DNA of 64,000 nucleotides from positions 1-64,000 of the forward strand of contig NZ_JAUYEY010000019.1 in assembly GCF_030689685.1 (NCBI RefSeq), read 5' to 3'. Below the pieces are notes generated by a model. That model ran no database searches and was not told the origin of the DNA. It was given only the letters and a program-made list of their open reading frames with translations. The DNA is from Polaromonas sp. Lineage in GTDB: Bacteria; Pseudomonadota; Gammaproteobacteria; Burkholderiales; Burkholderiaceae_C. Shown here piece after piece: positions 55,748 to 64,000 of the stretch (position 1 is the stretch's first letter; each line of letters starts with the position of its first letter). The position numbers and the translations under genes are program-made.

Positions 55748-56887
55748 ATGAAATTTATGTTTGCTGCTAAAAAATCTCTTTTCTCCGTCCTCTCCCCCCT
55801 GTGCCTGTCGCTCATGTTTTTCGCGGGCATCAGCCATGCACAAAAAGCCTGGGTCGTCGGCCAGTCGGTTCCCTTGAGCGGCGGCAATGCCAGTTTCGGA
55901 CGTGACATCCAGGCCGGCGCGCAGGCCTACTTCAAATCAGTGAATGCCAAGGGCGGTGTCGGCGGCTTGCCGATTGAGCTGGTTTCGCTGGACGACAAGA
56001 ACGACAGAAAACTTGCCGGTGCCAACACCCAAAAACTGCTTGGCACCAATGACGCGGTGGCCTTGTTCGGTTTTGCCTCGGCCACGCTGAGCCTGGACGC
56101 CATGCCGCAGGCCGAAAAAGCCGGTGTGCTGTTTTTCGCGCCGTTTTCAGGTGCCAACCCGGTGCGCAAGGCCAGCCCGGTGGTGTTTACCCTGCGCGCG
56201 TCCTACGGCGACGAGCTGGAAAAAATGTTGGCGTTCTGGACCGGTCTGGGTTTCAAGCAGGTGGTGGTGGTGCATTACGACGACGAGGTTGGCAAGCAGA
56301 ACCTGGCCGTGGTCACCGACTATCTGGCCAGGCAGGACAAGAAGCCCGCAGCCTTTGCCCTGCAACGAAACACCAAGGTGAGTGAGGTGCAAGTCAGCCA
56401 GTTGCTCAAGCTCAAGCCCGACGTGATTATCAACACCGTGCTGTCCGGTCCTGCGTCTGAGATCAGCAAGCAGATCGTGGCTCAGGGAAAGTTCATTCCA
56501 ACTTCCAGTCTGTCATTTGTGGGTGCCCAGCAATATATAGAGGCGGCGGCTGAAGCCGGTGCTGGCGTGTCCATCTCGCAGGTCGTTCCCAATGCGGCCT
56601 CATCGCTGCCGGTCGTCAAGGAATGCGCCAAAGCCCTGAAAGATGCCGGCGTGAACCAGGCCATGAACAGCACCCACCTTGAGTCCTGCATAGGCGCCAA
56701 GGTGCTGACGGAGGCAATGCGCCGCAGCAAAAAGCCCGGCGATGCCAAGGCGCTGCTTGCGGCCATGGGTTCTCTGGGCAGTTATGACGCCGGTGGTTTT
56801 ACCGTGACCTACACGGCCAATCAGCACCATGGCAGCAAGTATGTCGAGCTGGGCATGGTCACACGCGACGGCAAGCTGCGCAACTAA
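55748..56887 (+). CDS. ABC transporter periplasmic substrate-binding protein (LivJ-type)
   Basis: A 379-residue Peripla_BP_6 protein: signal peptide after which comes KAWVVGQSVPLSGGNASFGR, INAKGGVGGLPIE-like VNAKGGVGGLPIELVSLDDK and GAQQYIEAAAEAGAGVSISQ. It resembles branched-chain amino acid/amide receptors; no permease or ATPase genes follow. Translation initiation is odd: the T run of a terminator-like hairpin sits directly upstream, and ATG 55757 is an alternative start. Confidence 0.85.
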   Translation: MKFMFAAKKSLFSVLSPLCLSLMFFAGISHAQKAWVVGQSVPLSGGNASFGRDIQAGAQAYFKSVNAKGGVGGLPIELVSLDDKNDRKLAGANTQKLLGTNDAVALFGFASATLSLDAMPQAEKAGVLFFAPFSGANPVRKASPVVFTLRASYGDELEKMLAFWTGLGFKQVVVVHYDDEVGKQNLAVVTDYLARQDKKPAAFALQRNTKVSEVQVSQLLKLKPDVIINTVLSGPASEISKQIVAQGKFIPTSSLSFVGAQQYIEAAAEAGAGVSISQVVPNAASSLPVVKECAKALKDAGVNQAMNSTHLESCIGAKVLTEAMRRSKKPGDAKALLAAMGSLGSYDAGGFTVTYTANQHHGSKYVELGMVTRDGKLRN

Positions 56888-56901
56888 GGCCGAGCCGTCG
56901 C

Positions 56902-57792
56902 TCAGCGGTAGTGCGCGCACAGCGTCTCAATCAGTGACTCTGCGTAGCGGGGCAGGGCGCTGCGGTTGCGCACCAGGATATAACGCTCGCGCACGCTCCA
57001 CGGGTCGGTCAACGCGATCAGTGTGATGCCCATGGCAGCCTGGTTGCGCCGCGCGGCCGACTCCGGCACGATGCCCACCGCAACGCCCGCGCCTATCATG
57101 CGGCACATCGCGTCAAAGCTCGATAGCTGGATGCGCAGCTTTAGCGGCTTGCCCAATGCATCGGTCACCTGGGCCAGGAATGTTTGCAGTGTGCTGCCCG
57201 ATTGCATGCCCACCTGCTCGTCGTCCAGGGTTTCGGCAAAGGCAATTTTTTTGCGGCGCGCAAACCGATGGTTCTTCGCCGTGGCCAGTACCAACTGGTC
57301 GGTGCTGAAGTGGATGGACTCCAGCCCCAGCGTGTCAACCTTGCCGGCGACGATGCCGATGTCGGCCCGGCCGTCGAGCACGCCGCGTGCAATTTCCGGG
57401 TTGGGTTTTTCTTGCAGGTCCATGTTGATTTTCGGGTTGCGGGTCAAAAAGCCGGGCAGGATTTCCGGCAGAAAATCCGTCACCGCCGTGGTGTTGGCAA
57501 ACACCCGCAGATGGCCGCGCAGCCCGCCGCCGTACTCCTGCAGATCGGTGCGCATTTGCTCGGCCTGCCGCAACACGCTCCGGGCGTGGTACAAAAACGC
57601 CTCGCCCGCCGGCGTGAGCCGAACGCCGCGGGCTTCGCGGTAAAGCAGGGGCATGCCCGCCTGTTTTTCGAGCGCCTTGATGCGCGCGCTGGCTGCGGCC
57701 AGCGACATATGACGCCCCGCAGCGGCGTGCGTGATATTGCTCTTGTCGGCGGTGAGTACGAACAGGCGCAGGTCGGTCAGGTCGAATTGCAT
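56902..57792 (-). CDS. itcR: LysR-family transcriptional regulator
   Basis: A 296-residue LTTR: winged HTH (MQFDLTDLRLFVLTADKSNI, HMSLAAASARIKALEKQAGM, RGVRLTPAGEAFLYHARSVL) and a type 2 periplasmic-binding effector domain. It is divergent from the Bug-hydratase-dehydrogenase-CoA transferase-PrpD-CitE set. In Pseudomonas aeruginosa a LysR protein in the same position governs itaconate degradation; the symbol rests on that parallel and not on sequence comparison. Confidence 0.85.
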   Translation of the reverse strand: MQFDLTDLRLFVLTADKSNITHAAAGRHMSLAAASARIKALEKQAGMPLLYREARGVRLTPAGEAFLYHARSVLRQAEQMRTDLQEYGGGLRGHLRVFANTTAVTDFLPEILPGFLTRNPKINMDLQEKPNPEIARGVLDGRADIGIVAGKVDTLGLESIHFSTDQLVLATAKNHRFARRKKIAFAETLDDEQVGMQSGSTLQTFLAQVTDALGKPLKLRIQLSSFDAMCRMIGAGVAVGIVPESAARRNQAAMGITLIALTDPWSVRERYILVRNRSALPRYAESLIETLCAHYR

Positions 57793-57846
57793 ACCCTATG
57801 GTAGCTGAGCCTTTTGATATTCCGAAGGCTTGGTCTTGAAATGCGT

Positions 57847-57868
57847 GATTGCATGCTGTCTTGCAATC
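57847..57868. promoter_or_regulatory. Inverted repeat in the LysR/Bug divergent promoter
   Basis: GATTGCA (57847-57853) and TGCAATC (57862-57868) with an 8-base spacer, in the 113-base gap between the divergent starts. A plausible operator for the LysR regulator, although not a strict T-N11-A box. Confidence 0.5.
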
Positions 57869-57905
57869 GGCGACGATGCTTACTCAAATTAAAGGGAGAC
57901 GACCG

Positions 57906-58901
57906 ATGTTCAAGTTGATCCACAGTCTTTTTCGCCCGACATTGTTGGCGGTCGTGCTGGCCGCGCCGATGCTGGCCGGCGCACAAGCCGCGTATCCCAG
58001 CCGCCCCATCGTCATGATCGTGCCGCAGGCAGCGGGAGGCACCAATGACATCGTCGGCCGCCTGGTTGGCCAGAAGCTGGGCGAGGTGCTGGGCGCCTCG
58101 GCGGTGGTTGAAAATCGTCCAGGCGCGGGAGGGAACATCGGCACCCAGGCCGCGGCCAAGGCTCCCAAAGACGGCTATACCCTGCTCATGACAATCAGCA
58201 GCAGCCAGGCCATCAACCCAGCGCTCTACAAGAATGCAGGTTTTGATCCGGTCAAGGATTTCAAGCCCATCAGCCTGATTGGCGCGGTGCCGAACGTGCT
58301 GCTGGTACACCCTTCGTTTCCGGCAAAGTCGGTCGCCGAGCTGGTGGCGCTGGCCAAAAGCAAACCGGGTCAGTACCAGTACGCCTCGGCCGGCAATGGC
58401 ACGCTCAATCACTTACTGGGTGAAATGCTGGGCAGCATGACCGGCATCAATCTGCAGCACGTGCCCTACAAGGGCGTGGCCCCGGCCCTGAACGACGTGC
58501 TGGGCGGGCAGTTGCCCATGCTGTTTGCGAGCCTGCCGTCGTCGCTGTCACACATCAAGGCGGGCAAGTTGCGTCCGCTGGCGGTCAGCGGCGCCGGTCG
58601 CTCAGCCGTGCTGCCCGATGTGCCCACGGTCGCCGAAACGGTGCCGGGCTATAGCGGCACTCTGTGGATAGGCCTGTTCGCGCCGGCCGGCGTGCCGCAA
58701 GACGTGCTGGCCCGCCTGCAGGATGGCATGGCCAAGACGCTGGCCGCCAAAGACCTGCGGGACAAGCTGGAACAGCAGGGCGTGGAAATGGCCGGCCCGC
58801 CCGAGCGGCCAGTGACACCCGATCAGTTCGCCGCATTGCTCAATGAAGACATCGTCAAGTGGGCGCGTATTGTCAAGTCTTCCGGCGCGTCGGTCGATTG
58901 A
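57906..58901 (+). CDS. Bug-family tripartite tricarboxylate transporter substrate-binding protein
   Basis: A 331-residue Bug protein: signal peptide (LFRPTLLAVVLAAPMLAGAQ), VMIVPQAAGGTNDIVGRLVG, VENRPGAGGNIGTQAAAKAP and VPYKGVAPALNDVLGGQLPM. It binds a carboxylate in the periplasm. First gene of a set running to the right edge; in this context a C5 dicarboxylate such as itaconate or mesaconate is a reasonable guess for its ligand. Confidence 0.9.
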   Translation: MFKLIHSLFRPTLLAVVLAAPMLAGAQAAYPSRPIVMIVPQAAGGTNDIVGRLVGQKLGEVLGASAVVENRPGAGGNIGTQAAAKAPKDGYTLLMTISSSQAINPALYKNAGFDPVKDFKPISLIGAVPNVLLVHPSFPAKSVAELVALAKSKPGQYQYASAGNGTLNHLLGEMLGSMTGINLQHVPYKGVAPALNDVLGGQLPMLFASLPSSLSHIKAGKLRPLAVSGAGRSAVLPDVPTVAETVPGYSGTLWIGLFAPAGVPQDVLARLQDGMAKTLAAKDLRDKLEQQGVEMAGPPERPVTPDQFAALLNEDIVKWARIVKSSGASVD

Positions 58902-58926
58902 TTTCGAACTTCAAATTCACACCGTT

Positions 58927-59817
58927 TTGAAAATAACCATTGACACCCGAAGCCTCGACGCCACCACACTGGCCCATCTGCAAGGCTGGGTCGGCAAGAC
59001 CGAGACCTTGACAGACCAGATCACCGCCTCGCCAGTGCGCGCCCTGTCGGCTACGCTGGACCGCGATGATCCAGCGCCGGAAGCCGGAACCCCACTGCCG
59101 CCGCTTTGGCACTGGCTTTACTTTGTGCCGCAGCCGCGCCAGTCCGAGCTTGGTTCGGACGGCCACGCCAAACGCGGCGGTTTCTTGCCGCCGGTGCCTC
59201 TGCCGCGTCGCATGTGGGCGGGGGGGCGGCTGCGATGGCATCCCGACAATTCCCTGGTGGTCGGTGACGTGGTCAAGCGCATTTCCCGCATTGAGTCTGT
59301 GACGCACAAGGCTGGTCGAACTGGCGATCTGCTGTTTGTGCTGGTCAAACACGAATTGCACGACGCGAAAGGCCTCGCACTGAGCGAAGAGCACGACATT
59401 GTTTACCGCGCCAATCCGCAGCCGGGGGACCCGGTGCCGCCGCCACAGCCTGCAGCGAAAGATGCCGCGTGGACGCTCGAAGTCGTGCCCGACGACGTGC
59501 TGCTGTTCCGCTATTCGGCGCTGACCTTCAATGGCCACCGCATCCACTACGACCGCAAGTACGTGACCGAGGTCGAGGGCTACCCTGGCCTGATCGTGCA
59601 TGGTCCGCTGATCGCGACCCTGCTGGCCGACCTGCTGCGCCGCAACCTGCCCGGCGCGCGCCTGCTGAAATTCGAGTTCCGCGCGGCGCGCCCAGTGTTT
59701 GACCTTTGGCCCTTCAAGCTGCATGGGCTGCCGTCGGCCGACGGCAAGACCGTCAGCCTCTGGACCGAGGACCACGAAGGTTGGCTCACCATGCAGGCCA
59801 CGGCCACGCTGGCCTGA
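58927..59817 (+). CDS. ich: FAS1-like / MaoC-type acyl-CoA hydratase, itaconyl-CoA or mesaconyl-CoA hydratase type
   Basis: A 296-residue protein with a FAS1-like dehydratase N-domain and MaoC-like C-domain. Landmarks: LPPLWHWLYFVPQPRQSELG, LPRRMWAGGRLRWH and the hydratase motif FNGHRIHYDRKYVTEVEGYP with its His, then GLIVHGPLIATLL. Mesaconyl-C4-CoA hydratases and P. aeruginosa Ich have this build. Start TTG 58927 is chosen as the frame has no ATG; it lies 25 bases after the Bug stop. Probable role: (S)-citramalyl-CoA formation. Confidence 0.78.
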   Translation: MKITIDTRSLDATTLAHLQGWVGKTETLTDQITASPVRALSATLDRDDPAPEAGTPLPPLWHWLYFVPQPRQSELGSDGHAKRGGFLPPVPLPRRMWAGGRLRWHPDNSLVVGDVVKRISRIESVTHKAGRTGDLLFVLVKHELHDAKGLALSEEHDIVYRANPQPGDPVPPPQPAAKDAAWTLEVVPDDVLLFRYSALTFNGHRIHYDRKYVTEVEGYPGLIVHGPLIATLLADLLRRNLPGARLLKFEFRAARPVFDLWPFKLHGLPSADGKTVSLWTEDHEGWLTMQATATLA

Positions 59818-59832
59818 CGATGACCGGCGTCA

Positions 59833-59925
59833 ACAGGCTTGTCATTGCGGACGCCATCCGCAATCCATGTCTGCGCACCCGTGCCGGTAGCTCATGCCGC
59901 ATGGATCCCGGATCAGGTCCGGGAC
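59833..59925. repeat. Two hairpin repeats (GTCATTGCGGA and GGATCCCGGATCAGG types)
   Basis: ATTGCGGA (59844-59851)/TCCGCAAT (59857-59864) and CCCGGA (59907-59912)/TCCGGG (59918-59923) form two hairpins in the gap between the hydratase and the dehydrogenase genes. The GGATCCCGGATCAGGTCCGG motif is a widespread intergenic repeat in proteobacteria. Confidence 0.6.
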
Positions 59926-59961
59926 GACACCCATTTCCAAAGTTATCACTAGAAGCCCTTC

Positions 59962-61131
59962 ATGAAAACACAAATCCCGACCCCCGACGCCTACCAGGAC
60001 ATGCGCGAGGCCCTGCGCAGCATGCTCGCGTCTTTCGATTCCGCCTACTGGCAAAAAGTCGACCATGAGCGCGGCTACCCGGAGACCTTTGTCAACGCGC
60101 TGGCCGAAGCTGGCTGGCTGGCAGCATTGATTCCTGTGGAGTACGGCGGCTCCGGTCTGGGTCTGGCCGAAGCGTCCGTCATCATGGAAGAGATCAACTT
60201 CGCCGGCGGCAATGCCGGCGCCTGCCACGGCCAGATGTACAACATGGGCACCCTGCTGCGCCACGGCTCGGATGCGCAAAAAAAACTGTACCTGCCGAAA
60301 ATCGCCAGCGGCGAGTTGCGCCTGCAGTCCATGGCTGTGACCGAGCCGACCACCGGCACCGACACCACCCAGCTCAAGACCACTGCGGTGAAGAAGGGCG
60401 GCAAATACATCGTCAACGGCCAGAAGGTCTGGATCTCGCGCATCCAGCACTCCGATTTGATGATCCTGCTGGCCCGCACCACGCCGCTGGCCGAGGTCAA
60501 GAAGAAGGCCGAGGGCATGTCCATCTTCATCGTGAACCTGAAGGACGCCATTGGCAAAGGCATGGCGGTGCAACCGATTGCCAACATGGTCAACCACGAA
60601 ACCAACGAAGTCTTCTTCGACAACCTGGAAATCCCCGCAGACAACCTGATCGGTGAAGAGGGCAAGGGCTTCAAGTACATCCTCGACGGCCTGAACGCCG
60701 AGCGCACGCTGATCGCGGCCGAATGCATAGGCGACGCTTACTGGTTTGTCGACAAGGCGCGCCGCTACGCCAGCGACCGCGTGGTCTTCAACCGCCCCAT
60801 CGGCCAGAACCAGGGCGTGCAATTCCCGATGGCCGACGCCTACATAGAAACCGAAGCCGCCAACCTGATGCGCTTCAAGGCTTGCGAACTGTTTGACGCC
60901 GGCAAGCCCTGCGGCGCCGAAGCCAACATGGCGAAATACCTGGCCGCCAAGGCTTCCTGGGAGGCGGCCAACATGTGTTTGCAGACGCATGGTGGTTTTG
61001 GCTTTGCCTGTGAATACGACGTGGAACGCAAGTTCCGCGAAACCCGGCTGTATCAGGTGGCGCCGATTTCCACCAATCTCATTTACTCGTATGTGGCGGA
61101 GCATTTGCTTGGCTTGCCACGGTCGTTCTGA
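59962..61131 (+). CDS. Acyl-CoA dehydrogenase
   Basis: A 389-residue flavoprotein: MAVTEPTTGTDTTQLKTTAV, VNGQKVWISRIQHSDLMILL, GLNAERTLIAAECIGDAYWF, and the C-terminal MCLQTHGGFGFACEYDVERK. It alpha,beta-dehydrogenates an acyl-CoA with electrons going to ETF. A homologue occupies the same place in the P. aeruginosa itaconate locus, where its need is unclear. A role with methylsuccinyl- or related C5-CoA esters is possible. Confidence 0.9.
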   Translation: MKTQIPTPDAYQDMREALRSMLASFDSAYWQKVDHERGYPETFVNALAEAGWLAALIPVEYGGSGLGLAEASVIMEEINFAGGNAGACHGQMYNMGTLLRHGSDAQKKLYLPKIASGELRLQSMAVTEPTTGTDTTQLKTTAVKKGGKYIVNGQKVWISRIQHSDLMILLARTTPLAEVKKKAEGMSIFIVNLKDAIGKGMAVQPIANMVNHETNEVFFDNLEIPADNLIGEEGKGFKYILDGLNAERTLIAAECIGDAYWFVDKARRYASDRVVFNRPIGQNQGVQFPMADAYIETEAANLMRFKACELFDAGKPCGAEANMAKYLAAKASWEAANMCLQTHGGFGFACEYDVERKFRETRLYQVAPISTNLIYSYVAEHLLGLPRSF

Positions 61132-61149
61132 ACTGCCGGATTGCAGTTA

Positions 61150-61300
61150 TGAAGACTTCTTCTCCAGCGGTGTTGTTCGCCACCAAGCCGGGTCTCGCCC
61201 CAGCGGGCGACTTACTTTTCTTTGGCGAGACAAAGAAAAGTGAGTTGCCGCCGGGCAACCCCGGCCAGCAGGCGCAGGCAAGCCACTTACTTCAGATCAA
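61150..61300. repeat. Intergenic repeat with CTTACTTTTCTTTGGCGAGA / AAAGAAAAGT block
   Basis: The stretch GCGACTTACTTTTCTTTGGC ... ACAAAGAAAAGTGAGTTGCC forms an imperfect inverted repeat and is of a kind common in proteobacterial genomes. It fills the 208 bases before the next gene. Confidence 0.55.
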
Positions 61301-61339
61301 ACACCAGGCGCCGAGATACAGCGCCCGAACGGACGATCA

Positions 61340-62527
61340 ATGAAAAACCAAACAAGACCCCTTGACGGCATCACCGTCATCTCCCTCGAACACGCCATCG
61401 CCGCCCCCTTCTGCACACGCCAACTCGCCGACCTGGGCGCGCGCGTGATCAAGGTCGAGCGGCCTGGGGCCGGCGACTTTGCGCGGGCCTATGACCAGCG
61501 TGTGGATGGCATGGCCTCGCACTTCGTCTGGGTCAACCGCTCCAAGGAAAGCCTGACGCTGGACTTGAAGCAACCGGCCGCGCTGGCCGTGCTCAAACAG
61601 TTGCTGGAAAGCGCCGATGTGCTGGTGCAAAACCTGGCGCCTGGCGCGGCTGCGCGCATGGGTTTGGGCTTTGAGGCGCTGAGCAAGACCTTGCCCAAGT
61701 TGATCGTCTGCGACATTTCAGGCTACGGCGACGACGGCCCTTACCGCGACAAAAAAGCCTACGACCTGCTGATCCAGAGCGAAGCCGGCTTCTTGTCGGT
61801 GACCGGCGCGCCGGACGAACCCTGCAAGGCCGGCAACTCGATTGCCGACATTGCCGCTGGCATGTATGCCTACTCCAGCGTGCTGGCCGCGCTGCTGCAG
61901 CGCGGCAAGACCGGCAAGGGCTCACACATCGATGTGTCCATGCTGGAGTCGCTGGCCGAGTGGATGGGCTTTCCCATGTATTACGCCTACGCTGGCGCCG
62001 CACCCCCGCCACGCAGCGCTGCCTCGCACGCCACCATTTTTCCCTACGGCCCGTTTGCAGCCAGTGACGGCACTGTCATGCTGGGCCTGCAGAACGAGCG
62101 CGAGTGGCTTGTTTTCTGTGAAGTTGTGCTGGCCCAGCCCGCGCTGGCCCAAGACCCGCGCTTTGACAGCAATGCCCGGCGCAACGAACACCGCGAGGCG
62201 CTCAAGGCCATCATCCTGGCCGCGTTTACCGGCATGAGCACCATCGACGTGACACGCAAGCTCGACGAAGCGCAGATTGCCAACGCCCGCATGAACAGCA
62301 TGGCCGAACTCTGGGCGCATCCGCAGCTCAAGGCACGTGATCGCTGGCGCCAGGTCGGGTCTCCCGCAGGCGACATTGCAGCGCTGTTGCCGCCCGGCCG
62401 GGTCAGCAGTTTCGAGTACCGCATGGATGCCATCCCCGCCGTCGGCCAGCACACCCAGGCCATCCTGCGCGAGCTGGGCCAGGGGGAGGCCGGCATCGCT
62501 GCCCTGCAGCAATCGGGCGCTATTTAA
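61340..62527 (+). CDS. ict: CaiB/BaiF family CoA transferase (itaconate CoA-transferase candidate)
   Basis: A 395-residue family III CoA transferase: ITVISLEHAIAAPFCTRQLA, DLGARVIKVERPGAGDFARA, NLAPGAAARMGLGFEALSK and GSHIDVSMLESLAEW with the nucleophilic Asp. Succinyl-CoA:itaconate or mesaconate CoA transferases belong to this family, and the position between hydratase, PrpD and CitE genes supports that function. The stop TAA is within a dispersed element, giving the end SGAI. Confidence 0.78.
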   Translation: MKNQTRPLDGITVISLEHAIAAPFCTRQLADLGARVIKVERPGAGDFARAYDQRVDGMASHFVWVNRSKESLTLDLKQPAALAVLKQLLESADVLVQNLAPGAAARMGLGFEALSKTLPKLIVCDISGYGDDGPYRDKKAYDLLIQSEAGFLSVTGAPDEPCKAGNSIADIAAGMYAYSSVLAALLQRGKTGKGSHIDVSMLESLAEWMGFPMYYAYAGAAPPPRSAASHATIFPYGPFAASDGTVMLGLQNEREWLVFCEVVLAQPALAQDPRFDSNARRNEHREALKAIILAAFTGMSTIDVTRKLDEAQIANARMNSMAELWAHPQLKARDRWRQVGSPAGDIAALLPPGRVSSFEYRMDAIPAVGQHTQAILRELGQGEAGIAALQQSGAI

Positions 62528-62575
62528 TTGATAGCTATACCCTTATATCCAACATGGGCTAGCGAGCGATTTGAC
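62519..62575 (+). repeat. 55-bp dispersed palindromic element, copy H
   Basis: GCTATTTAATTGATAGCTAT, then CATGGGCTAGCGAGCGATTT. It overlaps the end of the CoA transferase gene, supplying its last codon and stop, and lies before the PrpD-type gene. This copy is between codirectional genes. Confidence 0.7.
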
Positions 62576-62592
62576 TTAAAAATGACACAAGC

Positions 62593-63966
62593 ATGAACAC
62601 CACACACCCAAGCCCCAGCGCCCAACTCGCCGCCTTTGCCGCCAACCTGCGCTTCAACGCGATTCCCGCCTCCGTGGTCGCCAAGACGGAAGACTTGCTG
62701 GTGGACTGGTTCGGCTCGGCGATCGCCGGCAAGGGTTCGCGCCCGGTCGAGACCATCACAAGCTTTGCGACCAGCATGGGGTCCAACGGCGGCGCTGCCG
62801 AGGTGCTGATTCACCGAAGTCGCAGCAGCGCCTACTTCGCGGCCATGGCCAACGCCGCCGCCTCGCATGTGGCCGAGCAGGACGATGTTCACAACGGTTC
62901 GGTCTTCCACCCGGCCACTGTCGTGTTCCCCGCCGCGCTGGCGATGGCGCAAACCCTGGGCAGCAGCGGCCAGCAACTGCTGACCGCTGCTGTGGCGGGC
63001 TACGAAGTCGGTATCCGTGTCGGCGAGTTCCTGGGCCGCTCGCATTACAAGGTGTTTCATACCACGGGCACCGCCGGCACGCTGGCCGCCGCAGCGGCCG
63101 CCGGCAGCCTGCTGGGCCTGAACGCGGCGCAGATGCAGCATGCCTTCGGTTCGGCCGGCACGCAGTCGGCCGGCTTATGGGAGTTTCTGCGCACAGCCGC
63201 CGACTCCAAGCAGTTGCACACCGCTCACGCGGCTGCGGCCGGTCTGATGTCGGCCTGCCTCGCGCGTGACGGTTTCACTGGCGCCGCGCAGATCCTCGAA
63301 GGCCCGCAGGGCATGGCGGCTGGCATGTCCAGCGACGCCGACCCCGCCAAACTGACCGACGCACTGGGCACGCGCTGGGCCACGGTCGAAACTTCCTTCA
63401 AGTACCACGCCTCCTGCCGCCACACCCATCCGGCGGCCGACGCGCTGCTGCAGGTGATGCAGGCCAACCATCTGAAGCCTGCCGACCTGGCGCGCGTCGT
63501 CACACATGTGCACCAGGGCGCGATCGACGTGCTGGGCCCCGTGGTCAATCCCGTCACGGCGCACCAGAGCAAGTTCTCCATGGGCACAGTGCTTGGCTTG
63601 GTCGCGCGTTTCGGCCACGCTGGCCTGGTCGAGTTCGACAAACACTTCCAGGAAGATTTGACCGTCGCGCTGCGCGACAAGGTCGTGATGGAACTCGACG
63701 CCGAAGTCGATGCCGCCTACCCGCGCCGATGGATCGGCAAGGTCACCGTCACCACCAGCGACGGCCGCACGCTACAGGGCAGGGTGGACGAACCCAAGGG
63801 CGACCCTGGCAACACCCTGAGCCGCGAAGAGATCACCGCCAAGGCGCAGCGTCTGGCAGCCTTCAGCGGCGGCGCCAGCGAGGCCGACATGGCGCACGCC
63901 ATCAACGCGCTCTGGGCCATTGCGCAGCACCCGAAGGTCGGGCCGCTTCTGGCAGGTGCCGCATGA
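62593..63966 (+). CDS. MmgE/PrpD family protein
   Basis: A 457-residue member of the family that includes 2-methylcitrate dehydratase and cis-aconitate decarboxylase. LVDWFGSAIAGKGSRPVETI, ASHVAEQDDVHNGSVFHPAT, VAGYEVGIRVGEFLGRSHYK, and FKYHASCRHTHPAADALL are typical. In this context it may isomerise, hydrate or decarboxylate a C5-C6 carboxylic acid; a PrpD homologue of unproven function is found in the P. aeruginosa itaconate locus. Overlaps the next gene by ATGA. Confidence 0.88.
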   Translation: MNTTHPSPSAQLAAFAANLRFNAIPASVVAKTEDLLVDWFGSAIAGKGSRPVETITSFATSMGSNGGAAEVLIHRSRSSAYFAAMANAAASHVAEQDDVHNGSVFHPATVVFPAALAMAQTLGSSGQQLLTAAVAGYEVGIRVGEFLGRSHYKVFHTTGTAGTLAAAAAAGSLLGLNAAQMQHAFGSAGTQSAGLWEFLRTAADSKQLHTAHAAAAGLMSACLARDGFTGAAQILEGPQGMAAGMSSDADPAKLTDALGTRWATVETSFKYHASCRHTHPAADALLQVMQANHLKPADLARVVTHVHQGAIDVLGPVVNPVTAHQSKFSMGTVLGLVARFGHAGLVEFDKHFQEDLTVALRDKVVMELDAEVDAAYPRRWIGKVTVTTSDGRTLQGRVDEPKGDPGNTLSREEITAKAQRLAAFSGGASEADMAHAINALWAIAQHPKVGPLLAGAA

Positions 63967-64000
63967 CAAGCATCGCATCGGCGCGTTCCTTTTTGTTTGT
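63963..64000 (+). CDS. ccl: CitE-like CoA-ester lyase (citramalyl-CoA lyase candidate), N-terminal fragment
   Basis: Only 12 codons are inside the window, reading MTSIASARSFLFV. ARSFLFVPG is the usual start of HpcH/HpaI-CitE lyases, and a CitE gene is what would be expected here to split citramalyl-CoA into acetyl-CoA and pyruvate. The ATG overlaps the PrpD stop. Identification rests on a very short sequence. Confidence 0.5.
   Translation, partial: MTSIASARSFLF

Overview
The window looks like chromosome of a GC-rich betaproteobacterium of the family Comamonadaceae (Polaromonas/Rhodoferax-like). Support: the gene order gyrA - pheA - tyrA - aroA::cmk fusion - rpsA - ihfB - lapA - lapB - hldE kinase - hldD - comEA typical of Burkholderiales, a tmRNA with the tag ANDERFALAA, a glnA-glnL-glnG cluster, Bug-type periplasmic binding proteins, and several short dispersed repeats of the kind common in that family. 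The genus is an inference from the sequence alone.

Layout. 1-1781: three secreted or outer-membrane proteins of unknown role, the first cut by the window edge. 1951-3265: decayed DNA, namely an internally deleted IS3-type remnant with terminal inverted repeats, then a broken TVP38/pyridine-nucleotide-oxidoreductase fusion gene. 3437-17042: a long minus-strand core block (comEA-like, LPS heptose genes, lapAB, ihfB, rpsA, aromatic amino acid genes, gyrA). 17300-21139: ompA-family gene, ubiG, gph, tmRNA, cardiolipin synthase-like gene. 21321-22768: a HigBA-like toxin-antitoxin pair and an ORF closed by an amber codon at codon 12. 23169-29754: miscellaneous enzymes. 29761-34782: nitrogen control (paired NtrC-type enhancer, sigma-54 promoter, glnA, a small secreted protein, glnL, glnG). 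35011-46377: HNH nuclease, xthA-folA-fosX-like-thyA, ccdAB, a FAD oxidase, YihY, and a coupled P450/hydrolase/metY run. 46551-56887: CBS protein, then a divergent GntR-controlled locus with a GlcD/GlpC-type oxidase facing a serine-glyoxylate aminotransferase, Bug protein, CoA transferase and enoyl-CoA hydratase. 56902-64000: a LysR gene divergent from Bug - MaoC/FAS1-like hydratase - acyl-CoA dehydrogenase - CaiB CoA transferase - MmgE/PrpD - CitE-like lyase (cut by the edge). This gene content matches the itaconate (C5 dicarboxylate) degradation locus known from Pseudomonas aeruginosa.

The most unusual signal is at the level of repeats. A roughly 55-bp element (TGCTAT-N7-ATAGCT head, CATGGGCTGGAGGCC-like tail) occurs at five of seven convergent gene ends, in two cases supplying the stop codon of the neighbouring gene, and also lies in frame inside coding sequences (P450, the signal peptide of a polysaccharide deacetylase, probably AroA). 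Two other intergenic repeat families are likewise read in frame as extra segments inside a CinA-like protein and a GlcD/GlpC-type oxidase. Intergenic repeats therefore appear to be turning into protein sequence in this genome, comparable in principle to Rickettsia palindromic elements.
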